Notes under the pieces: model-generated
The model's database searches: none
The model's input: only the letters and a program-made list of their open reading frames with translations
Told to the model about the DNA's origin: nothing
Made by a program: the position numbers and the translations under genes
Part shown: positions 37,579 through 45,564 of the stretch, one piece after another
How positions within the stretch are numbered: position 1 is the stretch's first letter
Layout: the number at the start of each line of letters is the position of its first letter
Source of the DNA: Isosphaeraceae bacterium
GTDB lineage: Bacteria > Planctomycetota > Planctomycetia > Isosphaerales > Isosphaeraceae
Assembly (NCBI GenBank): GCA_026004735.1
Contig: BPJS01000001.1
Span: 682,001 to 746,000, forward strand
Direction of reading: 5' to 3'
Length of the DNA: 64,000 bases

Positions 37579-40500
37579 ATGCTCGCCCTGCTCGTCGCCC
37601 TCTGGGTCGCGTCGGACGACCCGGTCAGCTTTCGATCGGACGTCGCCCCCATCCTGGTTCGCCGCTGCCTCGGCTGCCACGACGACCGCAAAGCCGAGGC
37701 GGGTCTGAATCTCTCAACCTTCGCACACCTGAAGCGCGGTGGGCGCGACCTCGGCGCGGGCATACTCGAACCGGGCGACCCAGACGCAAGCCACCTCATC
37801 GCCGTCATCCGGCCCGACGCCGTTCCGCGCATGCCCTATAAGCAGGCGCCCCTGACCGACGACGAGATTCGAACCCTCGAGCGCTGGGTTGCCCAGGGCG
37901 CCCGGTTTGACGGCCCCTCCGAGACCGAGACTCCGCTGATCGCTCTGGTCGATCCGCTCAGCCTGCTGCCGCCGAAAGACCCCGCTCCGGGCGCGGTCGA
38001 GCCGGTCACGGCCCTGACCTTCACAGCCGATGGCTCCAAGCTGCTGGCGGCCCGCGGGACCGAGATCCTGGTCCTCGACCTGGCCTCGCTGGACGTCACG
38101 ACCAGGCTGACAGGCCACGATGGCCCGATCGCCGGCCTCCACCTCGCACCGGACGGCCGAACGCTGATCGCCACCGGCGGCCGAGCCGGCCAGTACGGAG
38201 CCATAGCCATCTGGGACCTGGTCCGCGGCGAGCGGCTCCACGCCTGGCGCGCTCACTCCGATACGATTCTCGATTCGGCGCTGAGTCCCGACGGACAGAC
38301 CCTTGCCACATCCAGCTATGATCGTCTGATCAAACTCTGGAACGTGGCCGACGGTCAGGAACGACGCACCCTCAAGGAGCACACCGACGCCGTCTACGGC
38401 GTGGCCTTCTCGCCCGATGGCACGCGGGTCGCCAGCGCCGCCGGCGATCGCACCCTCAAACTCTGGAACGTGGCCGACGGCCGCCGCTTGGTCAGCCTTT
38501 CCGACGCCACGGCGGAACTCTATGCCGTCGCTTTCTCGGCTGACGGCTCGACCGTCTATGCCGCGGGGGTCGATCGCACGCTTCGCGCCTGGCGGATCAC
38601 CGGCGAGTCGGCCGTCCTCAGCCTCTCGGTCTTCGCCCACGACGGCCCGATCATCCGGCTGCGGCAGTCGCCCGATGGCTCGGTGCTCGCCTCCGCGTCG
38701 GAAGATCGGACCGTCAAGTTCTGGGACCCGTCGACCCTTCAGTCCAGGCTGGTTCTTCCCGCCCAGCCCGACTGGCCGCTGGCGTTGAGCTTCTCGCCCG
38801 ACGGCGCCCGTGTCGCGCTGGGGCTCTATAACGGCCGCGTCACAGTCCACGCGGTCGCCGACGGCGCGCGACTGGCCGAAGGACCGAGCCGACCCCGGAC
38901 GGCTTCAACGGCGGCCGGCTCGTCGGCGAAGCCCGAACTGGTTCGGGGCGCGACGCTCGACCCGCCCACGCCGCGCGGCGTGACCCGGGGCAGCACCGCC
39001 CGGATCCGCCTGACGGGGCGGGGCGTCGACCAGGCCCAGGCGATCTGGTTTTCGTCGCCTGCCCTCAACGCCCGGCTGATTCCCCTCGATTCTCCTCAGC
39101 CCAACGCCATCGATGTCGAGCTGAACCTACCCCCCGACCTCCCGCCTGGCGTCTATTCCTTCAAGGTCCGTACACCGCTCGGCACAGCCGGACCGCGGCT
39201 CCTTGCGGTTTCCGCCGTCCCGGAGACCGCCGGCCGGGAACCCGACGACGACCCAACCGCCGCGGACCTCGCCGCACCCCCATTACCAACGACATGGACC
39301 GGCACGATCGACAAGCCTGGCGATCGGGACCATCTCCTGGTCCGGCTCGAAGCCGGCCAGCCCTTTGTGGCAGTGCTGCTGGCTCGGGAACTTGGTTCGT
39401 CGATCGCCGCCGAGTTGGCTCTGATGGACTCCTCGGGCACGCTCCTGGCCCGCGCGACCCGAACCGACGAAGGCCGCGAACCGCTACTACACTACACACC
39501 CGACCAGTCCGGACCAGCGATCCTCCGCATTGCCGACACGGATCTGGGTGGCTCCGGCAACCACTTCTATCGCGTCACGCTCGGACCCCTGGCCTGGGTC
39601 CGGACCGTCTCGCCACGAGGCGTCGTTCCCGGAACTACGGTTCATCTGACCTTGACCGGCGACAACCTCGGCGACCCCTGCCCGAGCCTCTCGGTTCCAG
39701 CCGACGCCCAGCCCGGCACCCTGCTCCCGCTACCTCCGCTCGGACCGAACGAGCTGCCCACCACCAAGCCCTGGCATGTTGTTGTCGCTACAGGTCCGCA
39801 ACAATTGGCCACCGAGCCGGACGATAACCCGTCCCAGGCTCCGACTCTGGCGACCCCGGGCGGGTTGTCTGGCGTCATCGACGCGCCCGGCGATGTGGAC
39901 CACGCGGCCTTCGAAGCACAGGCCGGCGAACGCTGGATCGTCGAGGTTTACGGACGCCGCCTGGGCTCTCCCATCGACCCCCGCATCGAAATCCAATGGC
40001 CCGACGGCCAACCGGTCCCCCGCGCGATCTTGCGTCCGGTGCGCGAAACCACGGTCGCCTTCCGCGACCACCCCTCCACCGGCCGCAACATCCGCCTGAC
40101 TTGGCCCTGGACCGGTTTCAACCAGGGCGATTACCTGCTCCTGGGCAGGGAGCTGATCCGGCTTCACGAGTTGCCCCGCAACCCCGACGACGATGCCGTG
40201 CTCTGGGGCCTCGGCCCGCCACGCAACAACACCGGCCAGCGCGTCGCCGCGCTTGAGACCACCCCCGAGCACCACCCGATGGGCCAGCCGATCTACAAGG
40301 TCGAACTTCATCCCCCCGGCGTCAGTTTGCCTCCGGGCGGGATTGCCCCGGTGACCCTCTACTACCGCAACGACGATGGTGGCCCCGGTTTCGACAAGGA
40401 CGCCCGGCTCACGTTCGACGCTCCCGAGGCTGGTCGCTACATCGTCCGCATCGAAGACAGCCGCGGCCACGGGAGTTCGCAACACGGATACCATCTGGTG

Positions 40501-41181
40501 GTCCGACCCGCCCGGCCCGATTTTCGTGTGGCTCCCGAGATCGAGGATGTCAACATCGCCCGCGGCTCGGCCACCGTCGTTCCCGTCAGCCTGACCCGGA
40601 TCGACGGCTTCGACGGCCCGGTCGACGTCTGGGTCGAGGGCCTGCCGCCGGGGATCACCGCCACGCCGGCGCGGATCGAAGCCGAACAGTTCACCGCCGA
40701 CCTCTTGTTCGAAGCCGCCGAGGACGCCCCCCCGTTTCCCGAGGGCAACTGGATCCTGGTGGCCCGCTCCGTGGCGACCGACTCGGCTTGGCCTGACATG
40801 GAGCACCGGGTTGATCCGGGTGGCCCCGATCGGGGTTGGATCACAGTGACGCCGCCACCCAACCTGCGACTCCAGTTCGCGCCGGAGAGTCTTGAAATTC
40901 GGCCCGGCGAGGAGGTCACGATGACGCTGGCGGTCGAGCGTCGCAACGGTTTCGAGGGCCGGGTTCCGATCGAAGTCCGCAACTTGCCATTTGGGGTCCG
41001 CGTGCTCGACATCGGCCTCAACGGAGTTTTGATCACCGAGCAGCAGACCGAGCGGGTCATCCGCCTCTATGCCGAGCCTTGGGTCAAGCCGCAGCAGCGC
41101 CCGTTTTACGCAGTTGCGACCTGCGAGCCAGCCGGCACGACCCACCCTGCCCGGCCCATCAGGCTGACGGTCCTGCCTTGA
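37579..41181 (+). CDS. Secreted cytochrome-WD40 protein with PPC-like domains
   Basis: A 1,200-residue exported protein. The start is ATG 37579 (MLALLVALWVA); a TTG at 37555 is possible. Residues about 15-110 are a planctomycete cytochrome domain with CLGCH. Residues about 140-440 form a WD40 propeller with repeated segments such as SPDGTRVASAAGDRTLKLWN. From about 520 onward are beta-sandwich regions resembling bacterial pre-peptidase C-terminal domains (EPDDDPTAADLAAP, EPDDNPSQAPTLATPGGLSG). It is probably a large envelope or extracellular protein; a redox or binding role is likely but unproven. Confidence 0.9.
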   Translation: MLALLVALWVASDDPVSFRSDVAPILVRRCLGCHDDRKAEAGLNLSTFAHLKRGGRDLGAGILEPGDPDASHLIAVIRPDAVPRMPYKQAPLTDDEIRTLERWVAQGARFDGPSETETPLIALVDPLSLLPPKDPAPGAVEPVTALTFTADGSKLLAARGTEILVLDLASLDVTTRLTGHDGPIAGLHLAPDGRTLIATGGRAGQYGAIAIWDLVRGERLHAWRAHSDTILDSALSPDGQTLATSSYDRLIKLWNVADGQERRTLKEHTDAVYGVAFSPDGTRVASAAGDRTLKLWNVADGRRLVSLSDATAELYAVAFSADGSTVYAAGVDRTLRAWRITGESAVLSLSVFAHDGPIIRLRQSPDGSVLASASEDRTVKFWDPSTLQSRLVLPAQPDWPLALSFSPDGARVALGLYNGRVTVHAVADGARLAEGPSRPRTASTAAGSSAKPELVRGATLDPPTPRGVTRGSTARIRLTGRGVDQAQAIWFSSPALNARLIPLDSPQPNAIDVELNLPPDLPPGVYSFKVRTPLGTAGPRLLAVSAVPETAGREPDDDPTAADLAAPPLPTTWTGTIDKPGDRDHLLVRLEAGQPFVAVLLARELGSSIAAELALMDSSGTLLARATRTDEGREPLLHYTPDQSGPAILRIADTDLGGSGNHFYRVTLGPLAWVRTVSPRGVVPGTTVHLTLTGDNLGDPCPSLSVPADAQPGTLLPLPPLGPNELPTTKPWHVVVATGPQQLATEPDDNPSQAPTLATPGGLSGVIDAPGDVDHAAFEAQAGERWIVEVYGRRLGSPIDPRIEIQWPDGQPVPRAILRPVRETTVAFRDHPSTGRNIRLTWPWTGFNQGDYLLLGRELIRLHELPRNPDDDAVLWGLGPPRNNTGQRVAALETTPEHHPMGQPIYKVELHPPGVSLPPGGIAPVTLYYRNDDGGPGFDKDARLTFDAPEAGRYIVRIEDSRGHGSSQHGYHLVVRPARPDFRVAPEIEDVNIARGSATVVPVSLTRIDGFDGPVDVWVEGLPPGITATPARIEAEQFTADLLFEAAEDAPPFPEGNWILVARSVATDSAWPDMEHRVDPGGPDRGWITVTPPPNLRLQFAPESLEIRPGEEVTMTLAVERRNGFEGRVPIEVRNLPFGVRVLDIGLNGVLITEQQTERVIRLYAEPWVKPQQRPFYAVATCEPAGTTHPARPIRLTVLP

Positions 41182-41718
41182 CCGCCTGGCCAACCAACCG
41201 AGCGAAACACGACGGCTTCGATGGCCGAGGTCCTGCCGTCGACTCCCGAGATCCGGCCGTCGACTCCCGACGTTGGTGTGAGCCGTGCGAAAGCCACTGG
41301 AGTGGAGGCGGCGGGAATTGCACCCGCAGCCCTCTCGGCGCAAGTCCCTTGCAACGGAATGGGTTCCGGCGAATCTTTTTGGCCCTGTCTGCATGAGGTC
41401 TGCACCGACGTGTCACTCCGCGAGCTGGTCGCAAATTGGCACCGCCTGACGCCTGCGGTCAGGGAGGCGATCCTGGCCTTGTCGCGGGGTGGATGAGTCT
41501 TGGGACGCGGGTTGGAGGTCCGGCAGGTCATGGTCTCCGCGACAATTCCTCGGCGAGTGATCGCCTGGGTGTGCTCGATGGCGCCGATTGGCCAGTCCGC
41601 CTAGGTTGCCCTAAAGAGACGCAGCCCCTACAATCGAATAGAATGAATGGGAGTCCGAATAACTCCTGGCGGGTTGTCGTCGGGCCTTCAGAGTCCGGTT
41701 CCCACGAAAGGGCGATTG
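41182..41718. other. Intergenic region at the backbone/accessory boundary
   Basis: A 537-base stretch between the WD40 gene and the first accessory gene. It holds the tRNA-like 3' end listed separately and a short GCAAG/CTTGC hairpin next to it (about 41341-41353). Short open frames here are Arg/Pro-rich artefacts of the tRNA-like sequence. No integrase or complete RNA gene is visible. Confidence 0.5.
41303..41327 (-). other. tRNA/tmRNA-like 3' end (T-arm plus acceptor strand), possible att site
   Basis: Read on the minus strand, the sequence is GCGGG-TGCAATT-CCCGC followed by CGCCTCCA. This is a perfect 5-bp T-stem with a 7-base loop and a 7-base acceptor 3' strand with discriminator A. No matching 5' acceptor strand (GGAGGCG) or D and anticodon arms occur at tRNA distance, and I found none at tmRNA distance. 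The T-loop has G where TTC is normal. Such orphan 3' ends are typical of attachment sites left by island integration. Everything to the right has accessory character, which supports this reading. Confidence 0.5.
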
Positions 41719-42201
41719 ATGTCTGCTTCTCGTCGCCATCGCCGTTTCCCATGGGTTGCCGTCGCGGCAATCTGGGGAGCGTTCTTGGCGACCGCAGGCC
41801 TCGCCGAAGCGGGAGTAGCCGGGGGTCGTGATTGCTACCCGGCGGCCTTCGCGTCCTGCTGTGTAGGCCGTCACGAGACCTGCAACAAAGGTTGCTGCAC
41901 CTCGTCGGTTCCGGGTCTTCCCTGGACCGGACCGGCAGGGTCTGCGGCTTCGGCCGGCCTGACGCCTCCTCGAACGACGTGCATCCCGACCGCATGCCAA
42001 TGCCGTTCGAGCGAGCCCGTGGCTCCCGGCTCGAAGCCGGACCGTCGCACGGCGGGTGACCGCTCCGATCTCGGGGAGAGCTTTCCTGCCGCCCGGCTGG
42101 GGCACGCTCTCTCCCCGGAACCGGCCGCAATCGCCCTCTGGGACGCAGGGGACTCCCCGAAACGTCCCCTCCATCTCCTCACGACTCATCTCCGCTTCTA
42201 A
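41719..42201 (+). CDS. Small secreted Cys-rich protein
   Basis: A 160-residue protein with a basic N-terminus and signal peptide (about 10-31, FPWVAVAAIWGAFLATAGLA). Cysteines cluster after it (Cys39, 47, 48, 55, 59, 60, then TTCIPTACQC). The C-terminus ends LHLLTTHLRF, similar to the end of the small secreted protein at 45027 (LRALLQNFRF). The Cys clusters and position before metal-efflux genes suggest periplasmic metal binding (inference). No named family recognised. Confidence 0.6.
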   Translation: MSASRRHRRFPWVAVAAIWGAFLATAGLAEAGVAGGRDCYPAAFASCCVGRHETCNKGCCTSSVPGLPWTGPAGSAASAGLTPPRTTCIPTACQCRSSEPVAPGSKPDRRTAGDRSDLGESFPAARLGHALSPEPAAIALWDAGDSPKRPLHLLTTHLRF

Positions 42202-42437
42202 TCCCTCCTCCCGGCGGGCCTTCGTTCGCCTCTTGGGCGTCTTCGCTTAGGGTCCGTATCGACCGGATCTAGGCTCGATGCCTCCCCACTCAAATACGTT
42301 TGCATTACGGCCTCTCGGCCGCCGCTGGGTGCCCCGAGAGCGCACACCCATCGGCGTCTGATGCCGGGCCTTGGGGACGGTCCCCCGTCGTGGGCCGTCG
42401 ATGGTCGAACATCCCTTCCTCTCCAGGGAGCAGGACG

Positions 42438-42767
42438 ATGAATCGCATTCGTGTGATGGTGCTGGCGGGCGTCTTCGCGGCCGGCGGTCTGGGGATCATC
42501 GCCTCATCGGCCCGTGCCCAGGCCCCGGGCGGTACCGCTCCGGCTTCGACCCCCCGCTACTACTACGGGTGGGGTTACAACGGCTGGGGCTATTACTACT
42601 ACCCGACCGCTCCCCCCGCGCCGACCTATCGCGGCGGCTTCTACACCGCTCCGGCCCCAGCCCGCACTTCGGCTCGTGCGAGCAGCACCGCTCCTTCGAC
42701 CTACCGCGAGTGGCCGACGGGCCGGAATGTCCCGCTTGCGAAGCCCTGGCTGCGGCCGTTGCAGTGA
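42438..42767 (+). CDS. Small secreted Tyr/Gly/Pro-rich protein
   Basis: A 109-residue protein with a signal peptide (MNRIRVMVLAGVFAAGGLGI to about residue 28). The mature part is low in complexity: YYYGWGYNGWGYYYYP, then Ala/Pro/Thr-rich, ending REWPTGRNVPLAKPWLRPLQ. The tail looks more conserved-like than the middle. AGGGAG lies about 10 bases before the ATG. No function known. It is in the same run as the metal-binding-domain gene. Confidence 0.6.
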   Translation: MNRIRVMVLAGVFAAGGLGIIASSARAQAPGGTAPASTPRYYYGWGYNGWGYYYYPTAPPAPTYRGGFYTAPAPARTSARASSTAPSTYREWPTGRNVPLAKPWLRPLQ

Positions 42768-42931
42768 CGCGGCGTGAATCGGGAAGAGCCCGTGGGCCGC
42801 GTCCTGTGGGCCACCTGCACGGAGGGCATCTTTGCCCGCCGCTGGAAACGACCCCTCTCCTCGACGCTGAAGAATCGGGTTCCGCTTTGCGTCGGGGATT
42901 CCTGACTTGGAGCCCAGTGAGGAGCACCTTG

Positions 42932-43384
42932 ATGCGAATCTTGAAGACGGGGACCTTCGCCGCGATTCTCGCCGCTCTCGGCCTCGTGGTCGGCCTCAAC
43001 ACGGCCCATGCTCAGTGCGGTGGGGGCGGTGGCGGCTACTACCGGGGTGGCGGCTACGGCGGCGGGCATACCTTCGGTCAGGGCTACCGCTTTTCCGGCG
43101 GTGGCTACGGCTGCGGAGGAGGCGGTGCCGGCTGCGCGATGATGGGCGGCATGAACATGGGCGGTATGCAGATGCCCGCAGTGCAGGCCCCCGCGGCTAG
43201 CATGCCGGGCATGAACATGAACGGCTCAACCGCTCCTGCCGCGCCCTCCGTTCCGGCGGCCCCGATCGCTCAACCGTCCGCTGCCGCGGCTGCTGCCCAA
43301 TACCACTGCCCGATGCATCCGAGCGTCGTGGCGTCCTTCCCGGCCAAATGCCCGTATTGCGGGATGGCCCTGACGAGGAAGTGA
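42932..43384 (+). CDS. Secreted Gly/Met-rich protein with heavy-metal-binding domain
   Basis: A 150-residue exported protein. A signal peptide (about 1-28) is followed by a Gly/Tyr-rich region and a Met-rich region (MMGGMNMGGMQMP, MPGMNMNG) of the sort that binds copper or silver. The C-terminal domain YHCPMHPSVVASFPAKCPYC (residues 124-143) then GMAL is the HMBD heavy-metal-binding signature found at the ends of CusB/CzcB-type proteins. It probably captures metal in the periplasm for the efflux pump encoded downstream. GAGG precedes the ATG. Confidence 0.8.
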   Translation: MRILKTGTFAAILAALGLVVGLNTAHAQCGGGGGGYYRGGGYGGGHTFGQGYRFSGGGYGCGGGGAGCAMMGGMNMGGMQMPAVQAPAASMPGMNMNGSTAPAAPSVPAAPIAQPSAAAAAAQYHCPMHPSVVASFPAKCPYCGMALTRK

Positions 43385-43464
43385 GCCCGCTCCGCGGACG
43401 CATCGGCCTCGACGCATTCGCGGCTCCACGGTAGATTTCAGCCTGCCGCCCTCCCGGAGGGCAA

Positions 43465-43508
43465 GGCGGCGAATCGGGAGGTGTAGAGCCCTCTCCCGGT
43501 TCGCCGCC
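43465..43508. terminator. 16-bp hairpin between convergent genes
   Basis: GGCGGCGAATCGGGAG pairs with CTCCCGGTTCGCCGCC around a 12-base loop, with one G-T mismatch. It lies between the stops at 43384 (+) and 43527 (-), consistent with a bidirectional terminator. No T-run follows. Confidence 0.65.
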
Positions 43509-43526
43509 AGCTTTCTCGCCTCGCCG

Positions 43527-44603
43527 TCACTGCGCGGCCCTCGCCCGAATCGACTTGGCCCGTGCCTCATATTTTGCCGCCTCCTCGGCACGGCCGGTCT
43601 TCCTCAGGAGCACGGCATAGCTCTCAAGGGCCTTCGCCATGCCCGGCGTTTCCGCCTCCCCGTGCTTCTCATAAATGCCCATCGCCCGCTTGCAGCAGGA
43701 CTCTGCCTCGGAGTTCTGGTCCATCGACGTGCAGACCATCGCTATCCTGCAGAGGCACGCGGCGACGTCGGGGTGCTCCGGTCCCAACGCCTTCTCGAAG
43801 ATGGCGAGGGCTCGCTTCAGGAGCTTCTCCGCCTGGTCGGCCTTCCCCTGCTTCAGGTAGAGCGTCGCGAGGGCGTCCAGGCTCACCGCGACGTCGGGAT
43901 GCTCCGGTCCCTCGGCCGTCTCGCGGATCTCCAGGGCTCGTCTGTAGAGTGGCTCGGCGTCGGCGAACTTACCCTGGTCGAGGTAGAGGGTCGCCAGGTT
44001 GAAGAGCGACGGGGCGAGTGACGCTGGGTCGCCGGCAGCCGCCTTCTCGCGGATGGCGAGGGCCCGTTTGTAATAGGCTTCGGCCTCGGCGTTCCGATAC
44101 TCCATGTGGCTGATAGTGGCGAGATTGTCGAGGATGGCGGCGACGTTCGGATGCCCAGGCCCCTTCGTCTTCTCGGCGAGAGCGAGGGCTCGCTTGTAGA
44201 GAGGCTCGGCATGGCTTGCATTGCCCTCGGCATCGTAGAGGCACGCGAGCGTGTTCAAGCTCTGCATCACGTCGGGGTGCTCGGCCCCGAGCACCTTCTC
44301 ACGCCAGGCGAGGGCCCACTTCGCGAGGGGCTCCGCGTGCTCCGGCATCCCCTTGGCGCAGAGGACCCACGCAAAGTGGTCGAGGGTCGTCGCGAGCCGC
44401 GGGTCCTTGTCGCCAAACGCCCGGGCCTCCTTCTCGGCGGCCCTGAGGAGCCTCTCGGCCTCGTCAAACTGACCCTCTTGATACGCCTTCCAGCCGGCAT
44501 CGTGGGCCTTCTGCCAACTCGCATCGTCGGCGAGTGCCGGGGCCATGCCGAGGGACAGATACGCAACGGACGGGAGGAGCCAAGCGGACTTCGGGACGCT
44601 CAT
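43527..44603 (-). CDS. Secreted TPR-repeat protein (kinesin-light-chain type)
   Basis: A 358-residue exported protein with a signal peptide (about 1-25). At least six 42-residue TPR units follow, each containing a variant of AEPLYKRALALAEKTKGPGHPNVA...LDNLATI. This is the TPR_10/12 type found in kinesin-light-chain-like bacterial proteins. It is presumably a protein-protein scaffold in the periplasm; partners are unknown. It is transcribed against the surrounding metal genes. GAGG lies eight bases before the ATG. Confidence 0.85.
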   Translation of the reverse strand: MSVPKSAWLLPSVAYLSLGMAPALADDASWQKAHDAGWKAYQEGQFDEAERLLRAAEKEARAFGDKDPRLATTLDHFAWVLCAKGMPEHAEPLAKWALAWREKVLGAEHPDVMQSLNTLACLYDAEGNASHAEPLYKRALALAEKTKGPGHPNVAAILDNLATISHMEYRNAEAEAYYKRALAIREKAAAGDPASLAPSLFNLATLYLDQGKFADAEPLYRRALEIRETAEGPEHPDVAVSLDALATLYLKQGKADQAEKLLKRALAIFEKALGPEHPDVAACLCRIAMVCTSMDQNSEAESCCKRAMGIYEKHGEAETPGMAKALESYAVLLRKTGRAEEAAKYEARAKSIRARAAQ

Positions 44604-45026
44604 CGGGGTACCTCATTCGCCGGAGAGGGTTGCAAGACCCGTCACGGAAGTCGAGTCCTGCGAGAATGATGAGGCAAATCAATAGGAAGCCCTATGCCGC
44701 CGGATGGTGGCAGAGCGGCCGAGAATAGAGCAATCCGACTAACCATATCTTTCGCAATAGGTTGCGGTTCGAATGTCGGAGATGATCCGCCTTCGCCATC
44801 GCCGAGGGTTGCTGCCTGCACGAGCAATCCTGCTGTATATTTTAGCAGTAGGGGCCGATCGCATGTCACCACACGTCCGGCAGCGGAATGTCCTGTGTCG
44901 GCACGCTGATGATCATCGGTGAGCGAAACGGATATGCTCGGGATAGGGTCTCGCCTTGACCTAGGCAGACCTAACCGCGCTTGGTAGCTTGTACAAGGAG
45001 CATTCTGCGAATCCTCCGGGCCTGCT
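44604..45026. other. Divergent intergenic region, AT-richer, with an inverted repeat
   Basis: About 420 bases between the divergent TPR and Cys-rich protein genes. At 44830-44848 CTGCT and AGCAG flank nine AT-rich bases (GTATATTTT), a plausible operator for a metal-responsive repressor of the efflux operon. AAGGAG occurs at 44995-45000. No gene is seen within it. Confidence 0.4.
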
Positions 45027-45389
45027 GTGCAGACATTCACCGTCTTTTTCCTGGCCGCCATCCTCTCAACCTGCCCGCTCCTCTGCCGGGCGGCCGAGGT
45101 AGGATGCTGCGCCGGCCAGCGCGAGGAAGACGGCCATGGGACCCCTCGCCCGCCCGCGAGCTGCCCCGACGACGGGGTGACGTGCATCAGTGCCGGGGCG
45201 ATCCAGGCCGACGAGGTTTCGCTCCCCGCCCCGGACGATGTCGGTCACCCCCAGCCCTTGGCTGCCCCGACGGCGCTCGGCACCCGCCTCCTGACCGGCC
45301 GGGCTTTCCCCTCCACACCCGTGGCTTTCGCAACGGCCCGGTGCGACGGCGCTCGACTGCGCGCGCTGCTCCAAAACTTCCGCTTCTGA
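45027..45389 (+). CDS. Small secreted Cys-rich protein preceding the efflux operon
   Basis: A 120-residue protein with a GTG start and signal peptide (about 1-22, FFLAAILSTCPLLCRA). Mature cysteines are at 27, 28, 46, 53 and 106 (EVGCCAG, ASCPDDGVTCISAGA). The C-terminus ends LRALLQNFRF, like the 160-residue protein at 41719. It is 175 bases upstream of the RND adaptor gene. Periplasmic metal handling is plausible. The start is uncertain because the nearest good ribosome-binding site is about 26 bases upstream. Confidence 0.55.
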   Translation: MQTFTVFFLAAILSTCPLLCRAAEVGCCAGQREEDGHGTPRPPASCPDDGVTCISAGAIQADEVSLPAPDDVGHPQPLAAPTALGTRLLTGRAFPSTPVAFATARCDGARLRALLQNFRF

Positions 45390-45564
45390 TCCGCCCCACC
45401 TTTCGCACGCCCACGTTTTCGTAGGTGCGTGCGCACTTCCCATTCCCCCGTCCTGGGGGCCCGGTAGTCCTTCCATCGTCCGCCCCACCTCGCGCTCCCG
45501 GCCACGCACGGCCCGGCGCCGGCGCGGGGCACCGACCTGGCACCTCGATCGAGGACTATGGACC

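Noticed and set aside
39730..41394. A 554-codon minus-strand open frame
   Set aside because: It is antisense to the cytochrome-WD40 gene and shows no motif.
41303..41660. A complete tRNA or tmRNA gene on the minus strand
   Set aside because: Only the T-arm and 3' acceptor strand are present. No GGAGGCG 5' strand, anticodon arm or tag reading frame was found at the right distance.
42496..43069. Minus-strand open frames under the small secreted protein genes
   Set aside because: They are Arg/Ser-rich shadows. The plus-strand frames have signal peptides, ribosome-binding sites and the HMBD motif.
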